This document shows, one piece after another, positions 47,339-57,969 of a stretch of 64,000 bases of DNA. Origin of the DNA: Phoronis australis (Eukaryota; Phoronida; Phoronidae); assembly GCA_002633005.1 (NCBI GenBank), contig NMRA01000009.1:2093563-2157562 (forward strand). Reading direction: 5' to 3'. A model generated the notes under the pieces. It was not told where the DNA came from, made no database searches, and saw only the letters and a list, made by a program, of their open reading frames with translations. The position numbers and the translations under genes were made by a program. Each line of letters opens with the position of its first letter. Within the stretch, counting starts at the first letter, position 1.

Positions 47339-50300
47339 CTGACTCTTGAAAATGAAAGGTTACAGAGAAAGATCAACAGCTTGAAAAAGAAGAACATTTT
47401 TCTAGAACAGTCCATTAAAGAGCAACAAGAGATTCATCAAACTGAACAGCTCCTAGAGAAGTGCAAGACTTACAAAGAGTGAGAATTGTTTGATTTGGCA
47501 GTTACAGTGAAAATCAAATAACTTTGTGTTGTAAATCTATGTAATTGCAATCAGAAAGAACATTATCTTGTCTTTTTAATTTAGACTGACGGTCTGTTAC
47601 TTGTTGCACAGGCTCATAGTATTTTTTGGCATCAACGAAGGAATACACTTAAAAGTGGATGAAAGTGACAGATGTATCAATGTATTACATTATCATTTAT
47701 GGGATGGTTTGAAACCTTCACCTTTATTTCTTGTGTTTCTCAATTATATGAATGCTCAGTAATCATATTGTTCGCAATCAACTTGCTAAGTGCAGGTGTT
47801 CTGCATTGTTGAGTAGCACCACCAGGTGTTGTAATGGCTTAGCATTAATTATACATGTATCTGAGTTTGTATTACGGAGAATTTTGGAATAACAATGGAG
47901 AGATCTTGAAGTCAAAGAAGCCCATTTCAATTGGTATGGACTGTTTTTAACTGCACAGTTGTTCAAACACATCTGAAAGTTTCCACAAATTTCATAAACT
48001 GTGAGGTCTGCTATTATTTAAGAAGGGGAAATTGTGAAAGGATCACATTTTGAATTGTAAAACGATCACATTTTGAAGTAATACTGTTGTGCATGTTGTT
48101 ATGATTCTGCCATTTTGTCTTCAGAGTGGAGACCCAAACTGAAAGCACTCTTCCAGGATGGATTAGGCCAGTGAAGCCAGTACAAAAGAAGCAATCATCT
48201 CAGCCTGCCAAATCAGAACAACCAGTTGCTAATTCACAGTAAACATTCTTTTTACTTTGTGATCCTTACAATATGGTCCAGCATTGTCTTTAATTCAGTA
48301 TGTGGCCAGAGTTTCCTCAGACTATGGCCAGAATTTCCTCAGAGCGTGGCCCGAGTTTTCTAAGACCGTGGCCAGAGTTTCCTCAGACCGTGGCCTGAGT
48401 TTCCTCAGACCGTGGCCTGAGTTTCCTCAGACCGTGGCCAGTTTCCTGGCACTGTGGCCAGAGTTTCCTCAGACTGTGGCCAGGGTTTCCTCAGGTCATT
48501 TCTTCCTGAATTTTCTATTTGCTATTCATTTTTGAGTTGGCAAATTAGGAAAATAATCTTGTAAATATTCAAACTTTAAACATTTTTATTTATTGTGACA
48601 TTATTTTGAGAGGTTTATTATATCAACCATTAAGTACAGGAACTGCAATGTAAATGAAAAACACATTAATTAGTACTGGACTTTTATGATGGAATACATG
48701 CTGACTGCAAAAATGTGACCACCTTTGTCTGGAGACATTCAGGTGTCAATTTACAAAATAGCAACTTATTTTCCCAGTTCGTTACCTTCGAATAATAATT
48801 GAAACTTGGCTTTAACTTTTTTCAGCATTGCTTATGATAATGGTATTTTGTTAATCAGAGAAGTATTATTAATTTAACAGGTTCTAGTTTACGTGCCGGG
48901 TCTCCAGTCAAGGCAATGAAAATGCTTAACCGCAGAGGAATGTTAAACTGATTCATCAAGCCATGATTCTAAACAGTGCAAAAATCTTGGAACAAATAAG
49001 CATTTCCAATGCAAATGTGAAAATTAGTTTTTCTTCCTTTTACTCCCAACAGTGCACTAAGTTAACTCGCGAAAATCATTGTTATGCAAAGGAGAGTTGA
49101 TGTGTGATGCAGTTCAAACCAATATCTGAAGTATAACTGACAGTCAATTATATAGTCAGAATGATTTTGCAATATCATGTATCATCAGCTAAGTTTAGAA
49201 CGTTGTTACAGTAACTATTTTCCAGTTTTTTATTTCATGTCACAGAATTCTGAGTGGTCTTTGCAAACAATGGTAAGATTAAGGTTATTTCAGATTGCTG
49301 ACTCTATATAATAATTTGATGAAGGAAAGAGACAAAACCATACAACTGAACACTTCCCTGGCACAGCAGATCTCTGTATTGAAGGTACTACATTAAGAGG
49401 TTAAAAAGTATAATGAGCGCTGTTTTGGGTCATAGTCGGATGCAACCTGCGCAAATTTTGAGAACCATTTTTTTCTACTGAATAGCGAGCATCAAAATAT
49501 GGGCACGTTATATCTGGCTGTTGCACGTTATATCCAACCTTCCCTGATTGGCTGATGGAATCTTCGTGTCAGGTTGTTTGATATTTGTATTGCTTTGGCA
49601 AGTTTGCAACTTCAAGCATTTTGATTTGGAGTGTTGATCAGCAGGTGTGGCATTTTGATGCAATTATTGTAGATTAAATTGAGTTCTGTTTTTGATAATG
49701 GTGTTAAGTGCCCAGCTGGTAACTGTCTTGCATTTGGTCTGCAAATTCAAAAGGTTGTAATGTGCTGTTAGTGTTTAAATTGTTAAACCTTGTCAAATTA
49801 TTGACCCTGATCCCAAACGATATCAAACTGTTTTTTATTTCAAAAACTCACTTCTAACCTGAGTTCAGAACAAGGGACACGTTTCTTCAAATGACAAGTG
49901 GTTTTAAAGCTAGTTCAGAGACTAGCCCATTGTTAAGCGTTCCCATGCATTTTTGTCCAGCATCAGGAGCAGCAGGCCAGTTATCTACCATCTTAGTTGA
50001 AAGAGTCACAGAAACCATTCCAACTTCTGGGTTTAGGCCAAAACAATACAAGAAAACAAATAACTAGCACTTTGGCAAGGAATGTCATGCTTACAGTATA
50101 TTATATACAAAGTTCAGACATTACTTCTTAACTCAAAACACCTTCAGTGAGAACTACACACCTAAAAGGAGAACTCTACAGTGCAGCTCTTCGGTAGTTG
50201 TCTTGGCAACTTGGATGATTGAATTCATGTGTGGTGTCCACATGAAGCAGTACAAATTAGTTCAGTACATTCAGACCCTCTAGTTTAATTCAATGTTCAT

Positions 50301-50877
50301 GCTGCATTAATTCTGCGTAGATGAAAGTACAGCAACTTGAGGAGAAGCTGAAAGATTCGCAAAAGGAATGTCTGCATCTGCGGAGGGTCACTTCACCAGC
50401 CAATCGTATGGCACGGTCGCATAGCACTACACCCGTATCAAAACATGAACACAAAAAATTGAAAGCTGAACGGGACAGGCTTCAGAAGGAGGTGAAGAGG
50501 TTAAAAAATGAACTTTCGACCTTAGATCCGGTAAGTTGTTTCTCATGCATCACTTTGATCTTGTGCCATGCATTTATGACAGTGTGCTAACCAGATTTTG
50601 TACCTAATATCTATATCATAATTAAATCTAATAGAATTTTAAAGTTACCATTGTGTTGATGGAAGCTATCGCTATTTTGCAGTTTTTTGAAATATTTCTA
50701 AAATAGCAGTTTGTGAAAGTCTCATCAAGGCAAGCAATCGTCTCATTTCAGAAGTTCTTTGAGGAAATAGAAGATGTCAAGTTTGCTCTACAGGAGTCTA
50801 CCAAGTTGAACAAGAAATATGAACAGTGTTTGAGACAATTGTGCAGAAAATTTGGAGTACCTTTCCCATTTTCTTGA
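47339..50877 (+). CDS. coiled-coil protein with CEP290-type C-terminus (five 3' exons)
   Basis: Exons: 47339-47478, 48125-48238, 49294-49384, 50321-50530 and 50752-50877, with AG/GT borders and agreeing phases. They encode about 226 residues: a heptad-rich coil (LENERLQRKINSLKKKN), a basic-polar linker, a second coil (NNLMKERDKTIQLNTSLAQQ), a third (HKKLKAERDRLQKEVKRLKN), then LDPKFFEEIEDVKF and the end LCRKFGVPFPFS. The LDP-x-FFEEIED block followed by a short coil is how CEP290 ends, as I recall it. The large remainder of CEP290 is not upstream, so this may be a short paralogue, another centrosomal coil protein with the same tail, or a misassembled 3' end. Exon 47339 starts in phase 0, so at least one exon is missing. 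A poly(A) signal lies at 51113. Confidence 0.8.
48290..48500. repeat. about 22-24-bp tandem repeat in an intron of the coiled-coil gene
   Basis: Around nine units of GACCGTGGCCAGAGTTTCCTC with small indels. No coding meaning. Confidence 0.85.
49433..49537. mobile_element. MITE, family GATATAACGTG (third copy)
   Basis: It carries AAATTTTGAGAACCA on the left and GGGCACGTTATATCTGGC on the right, with an extra CACGTTATATCCAACC. More diverged than the copies at 10579 and 33168. Confidence 0.65.
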
Positions 50878-51112
50878 AGAGATGGTGTATAACTAGGCAG
50901 TTTGAGGTGATTGACAACTTGGTGTTCTTGCCCAAGACATTTTTCACTCTTCAGACGTGAATCAGCAGTCAACATATGAGTCATATTTCTGGAACACCAA
51001 TCTTTGTCTTTAAGCACCCGGAAACTCACACAGAAACAAAACTATGAGTTGTAAATGAAATTCATGGTGCAGTTGGTGACCAGAGTCTCATCAAACAATT
51101 TAGGCCAGCCTG

Positions 51113-51118
51113 AATAAA
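51113..51118 (+). terminator. poly(A) signal AATAAA for the coiled-coil gene
   Basis: It lies 236 bases past the stop codon at 50875-50877, in CCTGAATAAAACTTGATG. Confidence 0.6.
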
Positions 51119-51448
51119 ACTTGATGTTTAATAGCTTTTAATGATTATAAAAGTTACACTATTTCAGAAGTCTTAACAATTCAACAGCTTTTAGCTTGTA
51201 AATTGTGTATTATAGAAAATAGTACAGTAAATAATATTCAACCAGGCTATTTGACCATCATAGTTAAAAGCCTCAAGTTTAAATGCAACGTGTAATGTTT
51301 GAGTTTCCTCTATACATGCATGGCTGGGCGCACTACTGCTATTTCTGCTTTCCATTATGCAAATAGTGTTGTGCACCGACAACCATTGCAAGACTCGGTG
51401 TTGAACTTTTAACTCCAGGTGCTTGTTCCAGTACACTCTGGCTTGGTT

Positions 51449-51731
51449 CAGGCAATATGGTACTACAAGCGACCTCACTTAAATCGTCACGCTGGGGGGC
51501 CGCGAAACCGGGACGATTTATCGAAGTGGCGACTTTTATGTAAGTTATATGTACATGTAAGTCTTCATTTTGACGACTTACATATAATTTTGTCTCAAAT
51601 GACGACTTACATGTAGATGTAAGGACGACTTAGGGCCTACATAAAAGTCTTCACTTCAATAAACCGTCCCTGTTTCGCGTCCCCCAGCGTGACGATTTGA
51701 GTGAGGTCGCTTGTAGTGCCGTATTGCCTGG
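51449..51731. mobile_element. 283-bp fold-back element with arms of about 100 bp
   Basis: The left arm begins CAGGCAATATGGTACTACAA and continues through GCGACCTCACTTAAATCGTC and ACGCTGGGGGG. The right arm is its inverse (GACGATTTGAGTGAGGTCGC, TTGTAGTGCCGTATTGCCTG). The centre has short repeats of GACGACTTACATGTA. No clear target duplication and no coding sequence. Confidence 0.85.
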
Positions 51732-52171
51732 ATCATTGTGACGACTTAAGTGCTATATACGTGTATGGCATATAGGGATGAGGGCCTGGTATTTCAATTT
51801 CCACACCTTCGATTTCTGAGTTTGATAAGTTCGATAGGGGTTATTTTCCTCATGATTTATATTTCAAAGCTGATTTCATTATAAATGTTTTTTATCGTGA
51901 GTTTCAGTAAAGTTAGGAACTACCGGCGTAAAAGCCTGCATGTAAGAGAAATAATGCGCTTTTTCGGAAGCTTTTCTACTCAAAATGTTTCGCATAATAG
52001 GCGACGCGGCCGCTAAGCTCTGCAATGAGCCGCAGTGAAAATGTTTTGGAAACTGAAGAGCTGAATTTTTGAATTTTTATGTAGTAAAGTCGGCGGGACT
52101 TTATTTAAAAGCCCTTCCGAACATTTGTCGTTCTAAGGGAGCTACTTTAAATGAAGTCAAACTTGTTAGGA

Positions 52172-52431
52172 GGGGCGGACCAAGGATTTTGAGTGGGGGT
52201 AGGAAGGGCACAGGAATAACCAGAATTTCGCCTCATGCGCGCGCCCAGCCTACTCGAATTTTTGGGTTTGTGGACCTTATTACTAAAATCGGGGTATGTT
52301 CAAGGCCTATGCATTGTGCATTCGCCCCCTAAGCCCCCAATGGGTACGCGCATATGCTAGTCAGCAATTCGCAACTTGAACTGCCAAATGGAATTTGAGT
52401 GAATTTTAACCCCCTCCTTAATCCGCCACTG
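52172..52431. mobile_element. hAT-like non-autonomous element, GGGGCGGA...TCCGCCACTG
   Basis: The ends GGGGCGGACCAAGG and CTTAATCCGCCACTG are inverted and imperfect. A GTTAGGA duplication flanks them at 52165-52171 and 52432-52438. Another end of the same kind (AAATCCGCCACTG) lies near 53480, and a related full element is at 61850. Confidence 0.65.
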
Positions 52432-52817
52432 GTTAGGATGATACACTGTACTTGTAGCGAGTACGCATGACAGCACAGATCAATTGCTCTGACGACTTAC
52501 GCGAAAAATTTTGCATTGACAGATTCCGCTTGTGAGCTTGCAGTTTAGCAAAATCTTTGGTTTAGCGGAAACCGACGACTTAAGTAAATAATAAATGCTT
52601 ACATTTACATGTAAATGAATGGAGTGTAATCGGGACCAAGAAAATGTGACGGACTAACTATGCAGACTCAGTGACAAGTAGTAAATACTGAGACATGAAC
52701 CTTTCGTTTATACGTGAACTTGATTCAGCTTCTGATTTTGTATTCCGATATTGTTAGGTACTGCTGACGTCAATATATATAATGCAATAAGAGACCCCAG
52801 AGAAGAACCCTGGGGGG

Positions 52818-53262
52818 NNNNNNNNNNNNNNNNNNNNNNNNNNNNNNNNNNNNNNNNNNNNNNNNNNNNNNNNNNNNNNNNNNNNNNNNNNNNNNNNNNN
52901 NNNNNNNNNNNNNNNNNNNNNNNNNNNNNNNNNNNNNNNNNNNNNNNNNNNNNNNNNNNNNNNNNNNNNNNNNNNNNNNNNNNNNNNNNNNNNNNNNNNN
53001 NNNNNNNNNNNNNNNNNNNNNNNNNNNNNNNNNNNNNNNNNNNNNNNNNNNNNNNNNNNNNNNNNNNNNNNNNNNNNNNNNNNNNNNNNNNNNNNNNNNN
53101 NNNNNNNNNNNNNNNNNNNNNNNNNNNNNNNNNNNNNNNNNNNNNNNNNNNNNNNNNNNNNNNNNNNNNNNNNNNNNNNNNNNNNNNNNNNNNNNNNNNN
53201 NNNNNNNNNNNNNNNNNNNNNNNNNNNNNNNNNNNNNNNNNNNNNNNNNNNNNNNNNNNNNN
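52818..53262. other. assembly gap (N)
   Basis: 445 unknown bases. Reading frames that cross it are artefacts. Sequence on either side (CCCAGAGAAGAACCCTGGGG; CGGCAGGTGGACAAACCCCC) is repetitive, which probably caused the gap. Confidence 1.
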
Positions 53263-53499
53263 TGTTGGACACTTTCTCCGTTTTTTGCCTTTTTTCTTGG
53301 ATAATACTTCGGGAAACAAGTAAAATGCTTGATTTTTGAGGAAAAAAACGAGAAATTTCCTGGGCGGCAGGTGGACAAACCCCCCGACCTGTCCCGCCAT
53401 TCGGTGCTATGCGCATATACATTCGTGCTTTGAGCAAATGTTTACAGACAAAATGTTGGGGGCCCCCTTGTAATATCTTAAATCCGCCACTGTTGAATT

Positions 53500-54735
53500 T
53501 TTATACTCTTACAAAAATAAACGACACTTCGGTTATTAGATGCGCACTGAATGGTGCATCTGCACTCAAAACAACGCACGGTAATAAAACGTTGAGATTT
53601 CATGCGCATGCGAAATTGCCCACATGTCTTACGAGAATGGAAAAATGAGTACACATTTGCATTTTCAAAGGAATATGAAGTCGGAATATTGACGAATGAT
53701 TAACCACGATACATTTATTAATTACGTGTCACTGCGCGGCGACTGAAAAGTTTAGGGCCGCTGAGCCTCAGCTCAACCTAGACCCAGTGGAACCACGCGC
53801 ACAACCGCGTGGAAACTAAATGTAGTTACTAAGCTTTGTTGTCCCTGCCAGTGTTCACGAAATCAGGGAATCCCATTCAGTCGTCTTAATTTGAAACTGC
53901 CGATGGTCGCCGCAGCCATGACCCGTGCCTCAGATGTTTTACTTTCTTCATTGACCTACAATGTATACTTTTCCCAGAACTTGCTCGTCGTAGATTTCTC
54001 AGTGCAAGAAAACACGGTAGTTTTAAAATGTCTGTTTTTTGAGCAACGACGGAGGACTGCCTGTATAGTGAACTTACCGTCGGCGTGTACTGAAAAGAAA
54101 GGAAACGCATACATGTCAATCCATCAATCCACAATCAAAGTGGATACTGGATGAACAAGTTACAACATCATTAACGATAACTTTCAATTCGAAATTTGAA
54201 AATCCGTGCACATTATCGTACTATGCAAGCAAGTACGCCAAAAATCTCGTACCGGTATAAACCTTTTTGCTGCTGTTTTGTTTCTTGGCCCGATTTTTAA
54301 AGCATTCACACCGCATGTCACTACGAGCTCTCTCGCTGCTATATACATGTAGCTTAACTTGGTGTAAACATTTACTTCTAGACTTCCTTGTTGCCCTATG
54401 GTGCAGCCACCACGGGTGTTCAATGCCGACGGATAACATAAAGCGTCCGCTAATCGTCTGCACGATCCTGTCGTTTACGCAAACACCACTCTGGCGAAGT
54501 TGGCTGGGTACGGCCCGGTGATTACGTGAAGCGCTTTGAACCAGAAGCAAATTCAAAATTATTTCTGACTTCGTTATTATTGCGGTTAGTAGTACCAGTT
54601 GCTGCAACAATTTTGTTGTTGTTAATGTGCGTCTTTGTCCTATCTTAACGGATAGGTTAGAGCTGGACCTTTTCCTCGGGGGTTCGATTGAACCCAGTCC
54701 AAATCCCTGCCCCCGACCCCTTGGCTACGGGCCTG
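53500..54735. repeat. duplicated segment, copy A (pairs with 57970-59948)
   Basis: Collinear, diverged similarity to 57970-59948. Examples are TCCCATTCAGTCGTCTTAAT versus TCCCATTCAGTCTTCTTAAA, and TGCACGATCCTGTCGTTTAC versus TGCACGATCCTGTCATCTAC. The minus strand has open stretches shared between copies (SGVCVNDRIVQTI / SGVCVDDRIVQTI), but I recognise no family. Confidence 0.75.
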
Positions 54736-55038
54736 TATGTGGGGAGATGAAACGCCACCCGAAACTGCTTTCAACGTGCTTTCTATTGTCTTTATTGGAA
54801 TAATCATGAAAATGTGATGCCCTACTGAAATATCAAGCTAACGCTGAACACTGTCGTTTTGTCGACAGTTTGTAATCTAAGTTTACAATGGTTAACTCGA
54901 ACACTGATTTGAGCCACTCTGGTCAATGGTGAGCTGACAACATAATGTAATTGAGAAAAAAGGGGATGGTTCGAATTTCGGGAAGGGTGGACCTTTCGTA
55001 GTATAAAATGGTCACTTAGACGTGGTGGGTTGTTTGCA

Positions 55039-55075
55039 GACGTTTCGACCTGGTCGGCCAGGTCTTTATCGATGA
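55039..55075 (-). ncRNA. degenerate hammerhead-ribozyme-like motif
   Basis: On the minus strand CATCGATAAA is followed by a perfect 7-bp hairpin GACCTGG-CCGA-CCAGGTC and then GAAAC GTCTGC. In the hammerheads of animal retroelements (Penelope-like elements, retrozymes) a CTGATGA box precedes stem II and GAAAC follows it. Here the GAAA box and stem II are intact but the CTGATGA box reads TCGATAAA, so self-cleavage is unlikely. It sits directly before the LINE fragment. Confidence 0.45.
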
Positions 55076-55099
55076 ATGAGGGATTTCCCGCCTTTCGCT

Positions 55100-56368
55100 G
55101 TTTAAAAACTTAATGATGAAATCATTCCTAGAAAACAGTCGCACAGACATCTGGGTATACTGTTAGATGAAAAACTCTCATTCACCCCTCACGTTCGGGA
55201 GCTCGTACAAAAAAACTCAGAAACTAATTAACCCACTTAAGCTTGTCTCTCGTCATCTGAATTCTACACATTTAGAAGTTTTGTTCAAATCCTTTATACT
55301 TCCACACATTGATTATTGTGATATTATATATCGGTCTGCCAATACGGGTGCACTCCAACATTCGGAGAAGTTACAATATCAAGCCGCCTTACTCATAACC
55401 GGAGCTTACAGGGGATCCAATAGTGTTAAGGTTTTGAATAGTCTCAAGTGGCCCAAACTGTCTACTCGACGCAATCTTCACATGATCACATTTTCTTTCA
55501 AGGTAATAAACAATGTCAACAACGTGTCTGTCAAAAAAAATATTTGATCTATATACTAGACAAGGCCATCGTAGTGATTTGAGACCATCCACCCCATATG
55601 CAATTCCTCCGTCGTTCAGTCAGGCATTCAGAAGGTCTACAGTCATGATGTGCATCAACAACTGGAATTCTCTTCCAGTCTCTGTTAAGGAAAGCAACTC
55701 TTTTACGAGTATAAAAAATAATTTTAGAACTGTTTTTCATAATTTTGATAACTCAACACCCTTGACTCAATTCTCCCTTACCCGCGATAACGAAATAGCA
55801 TTGTACAGATCAAGATGTGGCCTTTTCCTCAACTCTGACAAGTTCAGGCACAACTTTAGTAATGTCTCTCTAAACTGCAAATGTGGTGACCATCAATCTT
55901 ATCCTCATATTTTTTTCAAATGTCCCCTCATCGAATCCCTGAGAGACTCACTCTTTCGTGCACTCAATGATAACCAATCAATTGTTAACGCTCTCAATTC
56001 TTGTAATAATATCCCTACTAGAGCTACATTATTACTGAATGGTAGTCCTAACCTTGACTTCGTTCTCAACGAATTCCTCCTAAGCAACGTTAGCAAGTTT
56101 TTATGTACCGTTTATCAATATTGTTGCATCTGATTTCCCTACATGAATCTGTACATATTTTTGTTTTTATATATCTGTAATAGCATATCTAAGTATTGGA
56201 ATACTTATTTTAGATACTACTTAATTGTATATACCTCTATGTATATAAGTTTCATTTATGAATTGTTTACAACCCAGATATAATGCTTCGCGGTTTCTGG
56301 GTTTGTTATTATTTCTTTGTATGTTCTGTGTATCCTTCAATAAATATATATCACAGTGAAAAAAAATG
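55100..56368 (+). mobile_element. LINE (non-LTR retrotransposon) 3' half, frameshifted
   Basis: It encodes the C-terminal part of a reverse-transcriptase polyprotein: HRHLGILLDEKLSFTPHV, then after a frameshift near 55208 FKSFILPHIDYCDIIYRS and LQYQAALLITGAYRGS. After a second frameshift near 55540 come LPVSVKESNSFTSIKNNF and a Cys-rich tail (CKCGDHQSYPHIFFKCP). The protein ends at 56131 and a 3' UTR follows to ACAGTGAAAAAAAA. LLD.KL.F..H and the ILP..DYC block are typical of CR1/Jockey-type LINEs. It is truncated at the 5' end and dead. Its 3' end is the source type of the 7018 copy. Confidence 0.88.
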
Positions 56369-56984
56369 CTCAAAACAAAAACTGAGGTCAACATGGTAGT
56401 GAGCTATTCAAAGTCATATTCCTGGGTTGTATAAGGTCTGTGTTTTATTAAATGTGTGACCTGACGTGAATTTGTTGTTTGTTTATTATTCTAACTTGGG
56501 TTTTGATTATTTCAAATGGATCTGCTCCAGCGTTGGTCATGTACTCTAATGACTTATTTACTTTCTTGAGGCTGAACTGTCCCCTGGAATCTATCCACAC
56601 ACGTTCTTAACAGGATGACACAGTGTTCACAGAAACATCCCAGAGCCAAATAACTATTTCCTAATATTGCAACATTGTGTGTTTTGTACTGGACTTAAGA
56701 AAGCAAAACTAGTTCTGTACTCAACTAATAGTGACCTTTATTACATTTGTTTTAGGCCAAAACAGAAACACCACCTTTATTTACGAAGGCGCTACTATTA
56801 AAGTTCGTGACAATGATTTTATTATGACGTAGATGTGCTACACAGTGAAAGCTTTGTTGAGCAAACTGTTGCACGGTTGCGTACATTTTACTTTCAGCAT
56901 AGATTATAGACAACAGTCTATGCTTTCAGAAATTCTTTAGCTGGTACATGTTACCACTTGGAATGGGCAACTTAAAAACTCGGG
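56369..56984. other. region with no recognised feature
   Basis: AT-rich sequence between the LINE and the transposase remnant. No convincing exon, repeat or RNA seen. Confidence 0.5.
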
Positions 56985-57600
56985 AAGTTAGTCTTCCAAA
57001 TTTTGATCTCTGATTAGATCAGCACGTAGGTTCACAAGCCCAGCACAGAAAATAAAGTAGTTATCCACTGATTCTGAGCTTTACACTGGAATACTGGTAC
57101 TCACTGTTTTGAAAAGTTTTAAGTCTCCGTATTGCTCGCTCCAAATGGATTCTTACTGTGGAAATGCGCCATGTTTTTGTTAGACCTTTTTTACTAAGGT
57201 GTGACTTGCCTTTGGGTGAAAGCTGGTATGTTTAATTTAACTCGTCTTGGAAACAGGAGTTCATCAATAGTAAAACCTGTATCTGCCATAAATTTGTCTT
57301 TGGGTAAAAAGTATTTCAGAAATCCAGATTTTTGAACAATGTTTTTGTCATTTGTCACTACCCCTGCCCCCCAAATGCAGATACGTACATGGTGTACCCA
57401 TTTTGGTGCAATTGCAAAAAGTTGCAGTACTATGTGATTTGTACTGGCTTTAGGTTTCACTCCCTGTCAATGATTTCAAATCAGCTGATCTGCTACCAAA
57501 TACAAAACACAGGCAGGCACACCAGCTCAGAAGGCTGGTTTTACAGGCAGGCTGTACTGACTCCAGTGTTTAATCTAGCATGTCTGTAATGGCGTGATCT
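56985..57600 (-). pseudogene. decayed DDE_4 (PIF/Harbinger-type) transposase
   Basis: Pieces of a HARBI1-like transposase occur in order across all three minus frames. They are LKSLTGSET near 57460, NHIVLQLFAIAP, LGGRGSDK, IVQKSGFLKYFLPKDKFMAD, TGFTIDELL, VKLNIPAFT and RISTVRIHLERAIRRLK near 57130. The MAD-x-GFTI block and the RIHxERAIRRLK block carry the second D and the E of the catalytic triad. At least three frameshifts and internal stops make it non-functional. The N-terminal part is not found. Confidence 0.8.
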
Positions 57601-57969
57601 CAATATGGCGCTCCCCAGGAATTCGGCAGTTTCCGTAATGGAATCTGTCTATACATAACGACGACTCTCAGCTCTATGTTCCTGAGATGAGACGGAAATG
57701 AGGATACCGCGGCAACAGTTGCTCGTAAAGAATGGGACTCACACGTGGTCCAGAAGAGAACGTTCTCGTGTTACTTTCCGCCAAACTTTCAAATCAAGCG
57801 TGCTTAAATACAAACTTGGACGGAATTTTTTAGGCTGAGAATGACTAGACGAAATTTTTATCTGGTTGTTTTTTGCGTGTTAATTACATCGCTGGAAATG
57901 GAAACAGCCCACTATTCTGAAGGTTCACTACTCCGAAGGTTCACTACTCCGATATCTAAATTTCGAACT
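57601..57969. other. region with no recognised feature
   Basis: No family-level signal. It contains two close copies of GAAGGTTCACTACTCCGA around 57920-57950. Confidence 0.45.

Noticed and set aside
47339-50877. Firm gene symbol CEP290
   Set aside because: Only the tail motif resembles it; the bulk of the protein is missing upstream, so no symbol is assigned.
52708-53437. Apparent 190-230-codon frames
   Set aside because: They run through the N gap; the real sequence at each side is short and repetitive.
55167-56133. Two intact host genes
   Set aside because: They are frameshifted pieces of one LINE polyprotein, and the 3' UTR matches a proven retrotransposed copy at 7018.
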